Shown: positions 1 through 9,642 of the stretch, piece after piece
Layout: every line of letters starts with the position of its first letter
Position numbering within the stretch: the first letter of the stretch is position 1
Assembly: GCA_963662905.2 (NCBI GenBank)
Contig: CAXXFD010000004.1
Location: forward strand, 186,001-250,000
Reading direction: 5' to 3'
Length of the DNA: 64,000 bases
From: G963662905 sp963662905
GTDB taxonomy: Bacteria; Bacteroidota; Bacteroidia; Bacteroidales; WRLA01
Program-made: the position numbers and the translations under genes
The notes under the pieces: generated by a model
Database searches by the model: none
The model's input: the letters and a program-made list of their open reading frames with translations, nothing else
Told to the model about the DNA's origin: nothing

Positions 1-1092
1 TATACTTTTATCTGCCGTATAATTTTCTGCCAATGAAACATCCACGGGCAGCAAGCCCACATCCTGCTTAAAGACATTATTCACAAAGAAGAGCATAAAA
101 AAGCTCAAAATTGCTGCTACCAAAGGAGTTGCCACCCAGCCCAGGCTAATGCTTCCCAGTATATTGAACTTGATTTCGCGGCCGCCCTTGAGCAAGCCGA
201 TACCGATTATAGCCCCAATCACGACCTGTGAGCTGGAAACCGGAACCAATGGAATGGCAGGCAATCCAATAGACTGCACAAAATCGGAAAGCGTTGTGGA
301 AGAAAAGATAAAAAGCACCAAAGACTGGCTAAGCACCACAACCAAAGCGGCTCCCGGTGAAAGCGGCATCAAGGTATTACCCACTGTTTCCATCACATGC
401 CGCGAGTAGGTTATAATCCCAAAAGCAATGGCCAGTCCACCGATAAAAAACAGTTGTTCGGTGCTGTTGATCACAACAAAGCCGAGATTAATATCCGGAA
501 AATGCACTGCATCAACAAAAACGCCCATTACATTAGCTATATTATTGGCGCCCAGGCTATATGCTCCAAAAGCACCGACAATTATCAAACCAAAACGCAG
601 GAGTGAATCGCGTAGGAACAAGTGAAGCCGGGTTTTCCGTGCAAATGAACCCAGCAGCAAAAACAAGAGCGCAGCAAAAACGCCTCCAAGTATTGGCCCA
701 CTGATCCAGGTAGTTACAATTTTTCCAAGGACTTTCATGTCCGTGGGATTATTGGTGTAAAAGTTCCAGCCTATAATCGCCCCTACCACTGCCTGACTTG
801 TAGAAACGGGCAGCTTCATGCGGGTCATGGCATACACCGTAAAAGCCGCACATAGCGCCACCGTAAAACCGGCAGCCAAAGTACTTACAGCGCCGAGTTT
901 TCCAAGGGTATCGCTTGCCCCGGCCCCCTGAATTACCGCCCCCAAAATCACAAAAATACTGGCGATAATGGCTGCTTTCCGGAATTTAAGCATACGGCTG
1001 CCCACCGCAGTGCCAAAAATATTGGCTGCATCATTGGCCCCAAGCGACCAACCCAAAAACAAACCGCTGCTCAAAAAAAACATTGCCAGCAT
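1..1092 (-). CDS. Inorganic phosphate permease, Pit family (3' end cut by window edge)
   Basis: The reading frame on the minus strand begins at ATG 1092 (MLAMFFLSSGLFLGWSLGAN...) and stays open to base 1, so the C-terminus lies outside the window. The Pit signature GANDAANIFG sits near residue 19, and a second internal copy, LGANNIANVMG, lies about 180 residues later. This is the inverted-repeat pattern of Pit (PF01384) permeases. Multiple hydrophobic segments indicate an inner-membrane protein that imports phosphate with a cation. The start lies one base after the stop of the DUF47 gene, so the two are an operon. DUF47 proteins are common partners of Pit permeases. Function is established for the family; substrate here is inferred. 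Confidence 0.92.
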   Translation of the reverse strand, partial: MLAMFFLSSGLFLGWSLGANDAANIFGTAVGSRMLKFRKAAIIASIFVILGAVIQGAGASDTLGKLGAVSTLAAGFTVALCAAFTVYAMTRMKLPVSTSQAVVGAIIGWNFYTNNPTDMKVLGKIVTTWISGPILGGVFAALLFLLLGSFARKTRLHLFLRDSLLRFGLIIVGAFGAYSLGANNIANVMGVFVDAVHFPDINLGFVVINSTEQLFFIGGLAIAFGIITYSRHVMETVGNTLMPLSPGAALVVVLSQSLVLFIFSSTTLSDFVQSIGLPAIPLVPVSSSQVVIGAIIGIGLLKGGREIKFNILGSISLGWVATPLVAAILSFFMLFFVNNVFKQDVGLLPVDVSLAENYTADKSI

Positions 1093-1093
1093 A

Positions 1094-1744
1094 CTAAACA
1101 CTCAATTTTAATGACATGATTGATAAGGCATCTGCCAGTGCTTCGGATTTATCCGAAATTATCTCGATATGCAAAGCAAAATAGCGCAGGTGTATTTTTT
1201 GCGCCAGCTCCATCTCCGGGCGGTCGTGAAACAATTTGCGTTTGATACTGCGTGCCAGCCGATCCGTTTCCTTTTCATAGAAATAAACTTTGGAAAGCAT
1301 GTCACGGGCCTTTACGGGTTCACGGAAAAACACCCGAACCGCTGGAATTACCGATAGCGCTGCCTCAACGGAAGTATCAGCAAGCTGGATATACAAATCG
1401 CGCAAATCGGCAGGCACAGAAGGAATTTCTACTTCAAACTGATAGAGGTTATCTTTGCAGATGTCGATGATTTCATCCAGACGGTCGAGCATATTTTCAA
1501 TATCACCGATATTCTGTGGCAATAACGAATGCCGGTAAAATTCATCGTCAATGCGCCTTTGCAGTTTATCCGCATCCGACTCAAGTGCATCAATTGTTTT
1601 CAGTTTATCTTCAAAACCAGATTTATTATGGTTTAAATAGTCCGTAACACCACCCCGGAAAACAAGCACACCTTGTTCTACAGTATTAATATACTCATCA
1701 ATATCGCGGATGATTTTCTTTGTCTTTTTAAACAACAATGCCAT
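1094..1744 (-). CDS. DUF47 / PhoU-like accessory protein of the Pit phosphate permease
   Basis: The protein has about 216 residues and begins MALLFKKTKKIIRDIDEY. It is all-helical with spaced acidic and basic pairs (ESDADKLQRRIDDEFYR, EKETDRLARSIKRKL), as in the DUF47 family (PF01865), which resembles PhoU. Such proteins are cytoplasmic and are thought to control the linked Pit permease. A longer frame starts with TTG at 1771, but that codon lies inside a TAnnTTTG promoter box, so ATG 1744 is preferred. The permease gene follows after one base, which implies translational coupling. Confidence 0.9.
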   Translation of the reverse strand: MALLFKKTKKIIRDIDEYINTVEQGVLVFRGGVTDYLNHNKSGFEDKLKTIDALESDADKLQRRIDDEFYRHSLLPQNIGDIENMLDRLDEIIDICKDNLYQFEVEIPSVPADLRDLYIQLADTSVEAALSVIPAVRVFFREPVKARDMLSKVYFYEKETDRLARSIKRKLFHDRPEMELAQKIHLRYFALHIEIISDKSEALADALSIMSLKLSV

Positions 1745-1768
1745 ATGAGCCGGAATTAAAATTTGATT

Positions 1769-1776
1769 CAAAGATA
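1769..1776 (-). promoter_or_regulatory. Bacteroidota -7 box for the DUF47-pit operon
   Basis: Read on the minus strand the box is TATCTTTG, an exact match to the TAnnTTTG consensus. It lies 25 bp before ATG 1744. No well-spaced TTG at -33 was found, so only the -7 element is claimed. Confidence 0.5.
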
Positions 1777-2031
1777 CTCAATAATGCAGCAAAAAAATTA
1801 AGCCCAGTTAGTTCCATCATCAAAAAAACCCCGTTTGTAGAGGCGCACAATAATTATAATACACTGATTAAAAACATTTTAACATAACAACTGTCGATGT
1901 ACGTTCAGCTACACTAAAGTTATTTGATCAAAGCATGTAGTAAAATTATAAAGGGCTGGCATTAGGAAATTTCCGTTAAAGACATTAATATTGTTATCGA
2001 ATTAATTTTATCAACCTTAAAAGACAGGCTT

Positions 2032-2805
2032 ATGAAAAAAAATCTTACACAACTTGGATTGACCATGATCCTTTTTCTTGCGTTTTCATTGGGTGCAAGT
2101 GCACAGCTTTTTATCAACGAATTTATGGCCAGCAACGATCAGTCTTTTCCGGGGCCACAGGGCGATTATCCGGATTGGATTGAAATATACAATGCAGGCA
2201 GTGAAGCCGTTAACCTGGCAGGTTATTATATGAGCGACGACCTTGTTGATCCTGAAAAAATGTTTCAGATTCCGGGCACTTACCCTGATTCGGTAACTGT
2301 TCCGGCAGGTGGCTTTATCGTTTTTTATGCCAATAAAGAGGAAGGCTCCAGCGTAATGAACCTGAATTTTAAATTGAGCGGCGATGGTGAAGCTATTGGT
2401 TTTTGGTCGCCCGATGAAGAATTTGTGGATTCGTTGACTTTCCCGGCACAGGAAACCGACATTTCTTATGGACGGTATCCGGACGGCACTGATACATGGT
2501 ACTTCATGGAAAATTATACGCCCGGTGCTGCCAATGAGCATACTTCATCTATTGCCGGAAATGAAGGCATCACCAATATCAGTCTTTATCCAAATCCTTG
2601 CAGCACAAACCTGAATATTGAATTTACCGGTTCTGCTGTGCTGGAAATCAGGATTGCAGACATCAGCGGACGCATTGTTTACAGCCAAATGATGGACAAC
2701 AATCAATTACGCATTAATACGGAAAATCTGCCATCCGGCTTATATTTCATGAGTTTGCTGGGCGAGGACACGCAAATCTGCCGAAAATTCAGCATCAATA
2801 AATAA
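2032..2805 (+). CDS. Secreted lamin-tail-domain protein with T9SS type A sorting domain
   Basis: This 257-residue protein has a Sec signal peptide ending near ASA-QLF (residues 1-25). A lamin tail domain (LTD, PF00932) follows, with the typical opening LFINEFMASN and the core PDWIEIYNAGSEAVNLAGYYMSD (residues 25-165). The last 75 residues (SLYPNPCSTNLNIEF... to RKFSINK) are a T9SS type A C-terminal sorting domain. The protein should cross the outer membrane through the Por system and be released or anchored at the cell surface. LTD domains in bacteria are often found in extracellular nucleases or adhesins. No catalytic domain is visible here, so the role is unknown. The gene stands alone and ends in a strong terminator. 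Confidence 0.85.
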   Translation: MKKNLTQLGLTMILFLAFSLGASAQLFINEFMASNDQSFPGPQGDYPDWIEIYNAGSEAVNLAGYYMSDDLVDPEKMFQIPGTYPDSVTVPAGGFIVFYANKEEGSSVMNLNFKLSGDGEAIGFWSPDEEFVDSLTFPAQETDISYGRYPDGTDTWYFMENYTPGAANEHTSSIAGNEGITNISLYPNPCSTNLNIEFTGSAVLEIRIADISGRIVYSQMMDNNQLRINTENLPSGLYFMSLLGEDTQICRKFSINK

Positions 2806-2820
2806 TTCAGATTTTTTTAA

Positions 2821-2855
2821 AACAGGCTAATTCATTGAATTGGCCTGTTTTTTTT
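2821..2855 (+). terminator. Rho-independent terminator after the LTD gene
   Basis: A 12-bp stem (left arm 2821-2832, right arm 2838-2849, one T-G pair) with a 5-nt loop is followed by a run of eight or more T. It sits 15 bp after the stop codon. It also overlaps the 5' part of the longest helicase reading frame, which supports the later helicase start. Confidence 0.88.
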
Positions 2856-2909
2856 ATGTTGCTACAGTCATATATTGTACTTTTACGCTCGAAAACTTTG
2901 ATAAAACAT

Positions 2910-4241
2910 ATGACTTTTGCCGATTTTGGGCTTGATGAACAGATTCTTGAAGCCATTTCATATATGGGATTTGAAAACCCCACTCCTATTCAGGAGATGT
3001 CTATTCCGGAAATAATTGACGGTAACGACTTAATTGCCAGCGCACAAACAGGAACAGGAAAAACAGCCGCCTTTGTGCTTCCTGTTTTGCACAAACTTAT
3101 TTCGCGCCAAAATAAATCCAAAGGGGTCAACACTTTGGTGATTGTCCCCACGCGCGAACTGGCCATGCAAATTGACCAGCAAATCCAGGGCATTGCTTAT
3201 TTTTCTTCCATTGAATCCATTGCCATTTATGGCGGTGGCGACGGAACAGATTGGGAAACAGAGAAAAAAGCACTGTCAAGGGGAACAGACATCATCATCG
3301 CCACACCGGGAAAATTGTTGTCGCATCTCAATATGCGCTATACCAATTTTGAGCATCTGGAGCATTTGATCCTTGATGAAGCCGACCGCATGCTGGATAT
3401 TGGCTTTTTTGATGACATCATGCAAATCATTGCCAAATTGCCCAAAAACAGGCAAAGCTTGCTTTTCAGCGCCACTATGCCGCCCAAAGTTGAAAAACTG
3501 GCACAGCAAATCCTGAACAATCCCATAAAAGTACAAACACAGATATCCAAACCCGCCGAAGGAATCAATCAGGGAATTTATTTGGTTTACGAAGAACAGA
3601 AAGTTCCTTTGGTGAATAAAATTGTTCAGGAACATCCTGATTTTGAAAGCATCCTGATTTTCACGGAAAAGAAAAAAAGTGTTCGGGATATTCTGCGGGC
3701 TTTGCGCAAGAAAAATAAATCTGTGGAAGGCATCAGTTCCGATCTGGAGCAAAATGAGCGGGAAGAAATGCTGCTGCGATTTAAAGCACGTGAAACCCGG
3801 ATTTTGATTGCCACCAACCTGCTCAGCCGTGGAATCGACATCAAAGGCATCAATATGGTCATCAATTTTGATGTGCCCAATGATGCAGAGGATTATGTGC
3901 ACCGGATTGGCCGTACAGGCCGCGCCGATGCAAAAGGGGAAGCCGTTACTTTGGTCAAACCCGATGATATGAACCGTTTTGCACGGATAGAAAAACTCAT
4001 CGAAAAGGAAGTTCCACGGCTAAAATTAGCCGATGATTTAGGCGAAGGGCCGCAATGGAAAGCGGGCTACAGGGGCAAACGACAGGGAAACAGAAACCCT
4101 TTTGGGTCGAAAAAACCAGGAAACCGCCCCAATCGCAACAATGACAATAATAAAGGAAAAGCTCCAAACGACCGTAGGCACAATAACACGCGCAATACAA
4201 AAGACAATAATAAAGGCGAAAACAGAAAAAAACCTTCGTGA
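2910..4241 (+). CDS. DEAD-box ATP-dependent RNA helicase
   Basis: The 443-residue protein carries every core motif of the DEAD-box family. These are the Q motif (GFENPTPIQ, about 21), motif I AQTGTGKT (about 45), Ia PTREL, II DEAD (156-159), III SAT, V SRGIDI and VI HRIGRTGR (331-338). A basic, Asn/Lys/Arg/Gly-rich tail of about 60 residues follows, as in RhlE/CsdA-like RNA chaperones. It should unwind short RNA duplexes in the cytoplasm, probably in ribosome assembly or cold adaptation (inferred). The frame extends upstream to 2835, but that part overlaps the preceding terminator, so ATG 2910 (MTFADFGLDEQ) is used. It ends only 15 bp from the convergent acetylation gene. Confidence 0.94.
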   Translation: MTFADFGLDEQILEAISYMGFENPTPIQEMSIPEIIDGNDLIASAQTGTGKTAAFVLPVLHKLISRQNKSKGVNTLVIVPTRELAMQIDQQIQGIAYFSSIESIAIYGGGDGTDWETEKKALSRGTDIIIATPGKLLSHLNMRYTNFEHLEHLILDEADRMLDIGFFDDIMQIIAKLPKNRQSLLFSATMPPKVEKLAQQILNNPIKVQTQISKPAEGINQGIYLVYEEQKVPLVNKIVQEHPDFESILIFTEKKKSVRDILRALRKKNKSVEGISSDLEQNEREEMLLRFKARETRILIATNLLSRGIDIKGINMVINFDVPNDAEDYVHRIGRTGRADAKGEAVTLVKPDDMNRFARIEKLIEKEVPRLKLADDLGEGPQWKAGYRGKRQGNRNPFGSKKPGNRPNRNNDNNKGKAPNDRRHNNTRNTKDNNKGENRKKPS

Positions 4242-4256
4242 GCTGTTGGAACGGGC

Positions 4257-5432
4257 TTAGTCCTTTTCTATCCTAAGCGGATATTTTAATATATGGTCCG
4301 CATTATTCTCGATGATAACCTCAATCAGCACATCCGGATTTTCATTATTTAAAATGGGCTGATTCAGCCGGTATTTCCAGCCATCCCAGATATAAACCGA
4401 TTCTTTAAAGGAACGGCTCAAAAACGGGATTAAATGATTGGTAAAGGAATCCCTGATAATAAGCGCACGTGGCGCATTGTCCTTATTGGTTTTGTAATAA
4501 TGATAATAATCCCAGGGATAAGGAAATTTCTCGGGCACTTTATAATCTTTCTTTTCGCCTTTGGAATAAAGATTGGCCGAATCGAGCGGGATCAATTCCG
4601 GGTAATCATCTTTAACAATGGAGCGAATGCCCAGCATCGCGGTTAAATCGCCATAATTTTTTCGGAGCATTTGCAGCTCATATTCTTCGTCCGCAGTAAA
4701 ATTTTGCAGTTGCGGAAATCTTTTCTGTAATTTTTCCAGCATAAATCCTGCTGCGTTCTTCGCTCCTAAGGAATTCCAGTGGTGGTCATTTTTATAATAC
4801 AAATGATGCTGCTCTTTCAGCGACATCAGAGTGTCTTTCATATAAAAGATATTATCGGCCACATCCGTCGTTTTCAGGAAACCCATCAATTGCTCAGTCC
4901 GTGCCAAAACACTATCGGGCAAATCAAAAGCCTGATATTTGCTGCCGACATATTCCGGGTAAACGGAAGCTTTTGTCGGCACCAAAAAGATATAATAGGC
5001 GATTCCTTTCTCTTTGAGATAATCTCGTCTTTTCTTTATCTCATCATAAAAAGAAGCTAATTTTTCTGCCGGATATTGATTTTGGCCACGATAAACAGGA
5101 AGCGACTCATCCTGAACATGGTAAAGCCAGCCACCTTTCCCGACATGCACTTTTTCAGGAACAACAGAACGGCCAAAAAACTTATAGTTTACATAGCTGT
5201 TGACCAGCACATAGTTATTCCTGAAGCCAAAGTTATCGTCCCAGTATTCATCATATTCATGGGGAAATTCCTCGGCAAAAGTCAGGTCGAGTACCGGTTT
5301 TTCGGCCATTGTCCGGTTTTCTGTGCTTTCATCTTTGATAAAATGAAGGCGCATATTCAGCCAAGGCAACACCAAAAACACGATAAAAAGTGCAGGTAAA
5401 ATACGGTATATGATGCGGTAATTTCGGTGCAT
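4257..5432 (-). CDS. AlgJ/AlgX-like SGNH-fold acetyltransferase for polysaccharide O-acetylation
   Basis: The protein has 391 residues with one N-terminal membrane anchor (residues 10-26) and a large extracytoplasmic domain. The putative catalytic residues of the AlgX/AlgJ family are present: the Asp-x-His pair in YYKNDHHWN (D216, H218) and the serine in IIRDSF (S329). The upstream MBOAT gene ends 2 bp before this start. In alginate and similar systems AlgI moves the acetyl group across the membrane and AlgJ/AlgX transfers it to the polymer in the periplasm. The acetylated polymer is unknown because no polymerase or export genes are in the window. The start has no competing Met. Confidence 0.88.
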   Translation of the reverse strand: MHRNYRIIYRILPALFIVFLVLPWLNMRLHFIKDESTENRTMAEKPVLDLTFAEEFPHEYDEYWDDNFGFRNNYVLVNSYVNYKFFGRSVVPEKVHVGKGGWLYHVQDESLPVYRGQNQYPAEKLASFYDEIKKRRDYLKEKGIAYYIFLVPTKASVYPEYVGSKYQAFDLPDSVLARTEQLMGFLKTTDVADNIFYMKDTLMSLKEQHHLYYKNDHHWNSLGAKNAAGFMLEKLQKRFPQLQNFTADEEYELQMLRKNYGDLTAMLGIRSIVKDDYPELIPLDSANLYSKGEKKDYKVPEKFPYPWDYYHYYKTNKDNAPRALIIRDSFTNHLIPFLSRSFKESVYIWDGWKYRLNQPILNNENPDVLIEVIIENNADHILKYPLRIEKD

Positions 5433-5434
5433 GA

Positions 5435-6886
5435 TCAGAATCTGAAATAAATAAACGGGTTATACGAATCGGACACTAAAAGCATGGTACACAGAAACAA
5501 GGCAATGATCACGAGCAAGGCACCGCCAATTCCGCCGAGATTAATCCCTGTATAACGCAAGCGTGGATAATTGCCCGTTTCAAGCTTTTTAAGGCGATTG
5601 CCCAGGTTTATCCAGAATGGCGTAGCACTTAAAATCCCGATGACGGTGATAAAAAGAAAAGTACCGTTATTCACCAGCGGCCCGACATCCACATGCAGGC
5701 GCGAAAAATCAAAAACGAACAGCTTTTTGAAAAAAGCCCAGGCATAATCAAAGCTTTCGGCGCGGAAAAACACACGGGTAACCGAAATAATGAGCAAAGC
5801 ATAAAAATGCTGTACCGGGCGCCACATCCGATCCATTATTTTTCCTAATCCCAGCCGTTCGAGCATCATAAAAAATCCATGGGTCATACCCCAAATCACA
5901 AAATTCCAACTGGCTCCATGCCAAATTGATGTAGCAAAAAACACGATCAAAAGGTTAATGATGGTACGGTTCGGCCCTTTTTTACTTCCGCCCAAAGGGA
6001 AATACAGGTAATTTTTAAACCAGATACCCAAAGTGATATGCCAGCGCTGCCAAAACTCCCTGATGGAACGCGAGATGTAGGGAAAATTAAAATTCTCGGG
6101 TAAGCGAAACCCGAACATCCGGCCGAGGCCGATTGCCATATCCGAATAACCTGAAAAATCGAAATAAATCTGCATGGTATAGGCCAAAACGCCAACCCAG
6201 GCCGTTGAGCTGTTCAGGTCGGTAATACCAACAGCAAAAGCCTTATCGGCCACCAGTCCAAACTGATTGGCAAGCAATACTTTTTTTGACAAACCCATTA
6301 CAAAACGACGGATACCGTAGGTAAGGTTTGCCCGGTGATTTTTGCGTTTTGTAAGCTGCTCTGCGATGTTCTGATAACGCACAATAGGCCCGGCAATGAG
6401 CTGCGGGAAAAAGCTGATATAAAGAGCCAGTTTGAAAAAATTCCGCTGAACCTCAGCCTCTTTCCTGTATAAATCAACAATATAGGAAACAGCCTGAAAA
6501 GTATAAAATGATATGCCAAGTGGAAGGATAATACCCGGATCAGAAATCTGATAATCGCCGAAAAGCCCAAAGAAATAATTGATGTTTTCGACGATAAAAT
6601 TGGCATATTTATAAACGCCCAGTATGCCCATATTGAGCACTACCCCCACAATCAGTGCGTATTTTGAAGCCGGTTTGCCCCGGTATTTTTCAATAAGCAA
6701 GCCCGAAACATAATTGATCAGCAGGGAAGATATCAAAATCAAGGTATAGGACACGCCGCCCCAGGCAAAGAATATCAAACTGGATATCAGCAACATGCGA
6801 TTCCTGTATTCTTTCCTTATCACAAAGTTAAGAATCAGCACCAAAGGAAGGAAAGCATATAAAAATATCAGCGAACTGAAGAGCAT
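5435..6886 (-). CDS. MBOAT family membrane O-acyltransferase (AlgI-like)
   Basis: A 483-residue polytopic membrane protein with the MBOAT/AlgI landmarks: FWQRWHITLGIWFKNYLYFPLGG (H283) and SIWHGASWNFVIWG (H323, the conserved active-site His). The length equals that of typical AlgI-like proteins. It is predicted to pass an acetyl group from a cytoplasmic donor to its periplasmic partner, the AlgJ-like protein encoded 2 bp downstream. The promoter upstream is one of the best in the window. Function as an acetyl-transfer pair is well supported by family and context; the substrate is not. Confidence 0.93.
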   Translation of the reverse strand: MLFSSLIFLYAFLPLVLILNFVIRKEYRNRMLLISSLIFFAWGGVSYTLILISSLLINYVSGLLIEKYRGKPASKYALIVGVVLNMGILGVYKYANFIVENINYFFGLFGDYQISDPGIILPLGISFYTFQAVSYIVDLYRKEAEVQRNFFKLALYISFFPQLIAGPIVRYQNIAEQLTKRKNHRANLTYGIRRFVMGLSKKVLLANQFGLVADKAFAVGITDLNSSTAWVGVLAYTMQIYFDFSGYSDMAIGLGRMFGFRLPENFNFPYISRSIREFWQRWHITLGIWFKNYLYFPLGGSKKGPNRTIINLLIVFFATSIWHGASWNFVIWGMTHGFFMMLERLGLGKIMDRMWRPVQHFYALLIISVTRVFFRAESFDYAWAFFKKLFVFDFSRLHVDVGPLVNNGTFLFITVIGILSATPFWINLGNRLKKLETGNYPRLRYTGINLGGIGGALLVIIALFLCTMLLVSDSYNPFIYFRF

Positions 6887-6902
6887 ATCCTGAATTTTGC
6901 GG

Positions 6903-6933
6903 CAAATATAGGGTAAATTTTCTGCTGCAAAAA
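6903..6933 (-). promoter_or_regulatory. Promoter of the MBOAT-AlgJ operon (TTTTTG-N17-TATATTTG)
   Basis: On the minus strand TTTTTG (6933-6928) is followed after 17 bp by TATATTTG (6910-6903). This matches the Bacteroidota consensus TTG-N17-23-TAnnTTTG in both sequence and spacing. The start codon at 6886 is 17 bp away, so the leader is short. Confidence 0.7.
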
Positions 6934-6982
6934 CAGTAAATCTCCGCCTGCAATCATTGAAATAATTGAGTCAAAAATGATC

Positions 6983-7026
6983 AAAAAAATCCGTGAACAC
7001 ATCAAACAAGCTGATGATCCACGGAT
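6983..7026 (-). terminator. Terminator of the BNR-propeller T9SS gene
   Basis: On the minus strand the arms 7026-7020 and 6995-6989 pair over 7 bp. An inner 5-bp helix (7016-7012 with 7004-7000) forms within them, and a run of seven T follows. It separates the 7064-9625 gene from the acetylation operon transcribed in the same direction. Confidence 0.7.
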
Positions 7027-7063
7027 ATCAAAAACAGATACGACGGGTATTGGGTGAATTGAT

Positions 7064-9625
7064 TTATCGTACTATTCCAATGATAACTGACTGAATTTCA
7101 TTATTATATCCTATTTTAAGCACATAGGATCCAGACGGCAATCCCGGCAGGCTTAAATGAATCGGGGATGTACCATCAGGAAGGTTTTTGCGCAATACAT
7201 TTCTGCCCTTAAAATCAATCAGCTGCAATTCGATTGGCGCGTGTATGTCTTTTTTCAGGTCTATAAATATCTCTCCCTGATTTGGGTTGGGGTAAACCCT
7301 TAAGTCTTCCATTTCAATTTCACGGGCTGCTGTTATCGTTGGTGTCATAAGCGGTGATTCCCACAAGCCCCTTCCGAAAGTTGCTGCTTTGATTTTATCA
7401 TTCAAAGGATTAATTTCCAATTCATTTACGATAACATTGGGCAGTCCGTCGCTAAAATAAAGCCAGTCGTCCAAGGCATCATTATAGAAATATACTCCCA
7501 AATCGGTACCGATATAGACTGAGCTGCCGCTGCCCGGTTCATAGGTAATGCAGTTTACCGGCAAATTGGGCAGTCCGAGGCTGATGTTTATCCAGTTTTC
7601 GCCGCCATCCGTTGATTTATATACCTTGTTTTCTGCGCTGTAACCGGCATAAGTTACCCATACATGCATGGGGTTTTCGGTAGAAATAGCAATATCCGTT
7701 ATGGCAGATGAGCCGGGCAAAAGACCGTCTGTAACTTCTACCCACTCATCGCCATTATTAAGCGTCCGCCAAACCCTTGATGCATCCGAAGCGTACAATA
7801 CTCCAACATCCGAAGCGGCAACTTCCAGGGATAAAATCCGGGGATCTGTGTCCGGTTTTTCCATAATTTTAGTCCATGTTGCTCCCCTGTTTTCACTCCT
7901 GTAGATATCGTTAAAGGCACAAAAAATCACATCTTCTGCCGGATGCATAATAAAAGGAGGATTAAAAACATACTTTGTTTCCCCTGCAGGATGAATCTGA
8001 TAAATCTCATCGCCTCCATTCATGCTTTTGCACAGGCCCAATCCATAGCCGGAAAAGAAAATATTCTCAGGATTGTTTTGGTCATAGAAATGGTCCCCGG
8101 CTTCAGCCAGCCAAATTTCTTTTGGGTAATCATCTGATAATGAAATAATCCCGTTATCCTGTGGCCCGAGCAATGCCCGGCTGTCATCAGCATAGTATAA
8201 ACCAAGCTTATAGAGCTGCATAATGCCCAGGTTTCCGCTTTTATCTACCCAATCATCGGAACCTGCATCCTTTTTGTAAATACCGCCATCACATCCGCTG
8301 AAAACAGCCTGATTATGCGGATTATATGTAAGCATATGCTGATCGGCATGCACATAATCAATTTGCTGACGTCCCTGCCAGTCGGCAGAATTTATCCAGT
8401 TCACTCCACCATCGGTTGACTTCCAGATATTCGCACCGCCGGCATAAAGTTCGTTTTCATCAAAAGGTGATGCCACAAAACCAATCATATAGTATCCAAA
8501 ACCCTGATTATCATGCCCGTCAACATTATAGCCAATCAGGTTCAGCTGCTCATCGGCAATAGGCTCAAACCAGCTCTCGCCACCGTCTGTAGATTTATAA
8601 AAACCATACATATCATTATTGGTGCTGCTGCTGCACAGCAAGTATATAAGCTCGGGATTTGCGGGTGTTGTGGCAATACAAATCCTGTTGACTTCATAGC
8701 GGTTAAATCCTACGTCATTTACCGACATAAAAGTTTTCCCTCCATCATCCGACCTCCGGAAACGTGCTCCGCCATTAGGGTTGAAAGTTGTTGCATAGAC
8801 TACCGAATAATCTCCGGGCTTAAATGCAAGGTCTTTTACCCAGGAGTATCCTCCTACTCGTTCCCAGCTTTCGCTGCCATCTTCCGAGCGGAAAATCCCT
8901 GCTTTGGTGGCCGCCAGCATAATATCCGGGTTTTCAGGGTTTATCAGGATTTCGCTCACCTGATTGCCATCAAGCACTTCGAAATTCAGTCCGGTTACTT
9001 CCCAGCTGTATCCTCCATCAGTAGATTTAAGAATTCCAACGCTATAGGTCTCCCACCAGGTATCACGCGTACCGGTTGCCATAAAAAGCGTGTTCGCATC
9101 ATTTGGGTGTACTTTCAGGTCGCTCACTCCAAGTGTAGGTAAATTATCGGTTAGGTTTATCCAGTGTGCGCCATCATCATATGTTTTCCATAAACCACCT
9201 GCAGGCGTGCCAATCCAGTATATATTTTCATCCGTTGGGTGAAAGGTAATACAATCGATACGGCCAATGCCTCCGGGACGGTCAAATGGCTGGCAATGGG
9301 GCACTTCACGGGGGCCAACTTCAGTCCAGTTGGCATAGGAAAATCCATTTCCGGAATTGCGTTGTGCCTTCTTCCATTCATCCCAGATGAGCTTATGCGG
9401 AATATGACCAGTTTCGTCCACTCTCCGGGAATAAAAATACTCCCAACGGGCAAACTTTTTCTTCAGGCGCGAAGATTCTAACTCAGGTTTTTCAAAGTGG
9501 TTCTCAAAAGCATCACGCATTTCATAAAATGAAGCCCCATGTTTCATTTGATCAGGAAAACGGTTTTGTGCTTTTATCGTGCAAAAAACACAAAGCAAAG
9601 AGGCAAGTATAAATATTCTCTTCAT
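7064..9625 (-). CDS. Secreted BNR/sortilin-like beta-propeller protein with T9SS type A sorting domain
   Basis: An 853-residue protein with a signal peptide ending at IKAQ (residue 20). It carries at least seven Asp-box motifs such as KSTDGGYSW, RSDDGGKTF, KSTDGGESW and KSTDGGENW, spread from residue 150 to 700. This repeat pattern marks a VPS10/sortilin or BNR multi-bladed propeller. Residues about 775-853 (LRVYPNPNQGEIFIDL... to the C-terminus) are a T9SS type A sorting domain. No glycosidase active site was identified, so carbohydrate hydrolysis is not claimed. Binding of an extracellular partner is the likely role (inferred). A terminator follows the gene. Confidence 0.85.
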   Translation of the reverse strand: MKRIFILASLLCVFCTIKAQNRFPDQMKHGASFYEMRDAFENHFEKPELESSRLKKKFARWEYFYSRRVDETGHIPHKLIWDEWKKAQRNSGNGFSYANWTEVGPREVPHCQPFDRPGGIGRIDCITFHPTDENIYWIGTPAGGLWKTYDDGAHWINLTDNLPTLGVSDLKVHPNDANTLFMATGTRDTWWETYSVGILKSTDGGYSWEVTGLNFEVLDGNQVSEILINPENPDIMLAATKAGIFRSEDGSESWERVGGYSWVKDLAFKPGDYSVVYATTFNPNGGARFRRSDDGGKTFMSVNDVGFNRYEVNRICIATTPANPELIYLLCSSSTNNDMYGFYKSTDGGESWFEPIADEQLNLIGYNVDGHDNQGFGYYMIGFVASPFDENELYAGGANIWKSTDGGVNWINSADWQGRQQIDYVHADQHMLTYNPHNQAVFSGCDGGIYKKDAGSDDWVDKSGNLGIMQLYKLGLYYADDSRALLGPQDNGIISLSDDYPKEIWLAEAGDHFYDQNNPENIFFSGYGLGLCKSMNGGDEIYQIHPAGETKYVFNPPFIMHPAEDVIFCAFNDIYRSENRGATWTKIMEKPDTDPRILSLEVAASDVGVLYASDASRVWRTLNNGDEWVEVTDGLLPGSSAITDIAISTENPMHVWVTYAGYSAENKVYKSTDGGENWINISLGLPNLPVNCITYEPGSGSSVYIGTDLGVYFYNDALDDWLYFSDGLPNVIVNELEINPLNDKIKAATFGRGLWESPLMTPTITAAREIEMEDLRVYPNPNQGEIFIDLKKDIHAPIELQLIDFKGRNVLRKNLPDGTSPIHLSLPGLPSGSYVLKIGYNNEIQSVIIGIVR

Positions 9626-9642
9626 GACAAAATTATTTTGTT

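Noticed and set aside
149..625. Three plus-strand frames in the first 0.6 kb
   Set aside because: They are shadows of the phosphate permease, which is clearly coded on the minus strand.
2835..2909. N-terminal extension of the DEAD-box helicase
   Set aside because: It begins within the terminator of the preceding gene and lacks similarity to helicases.
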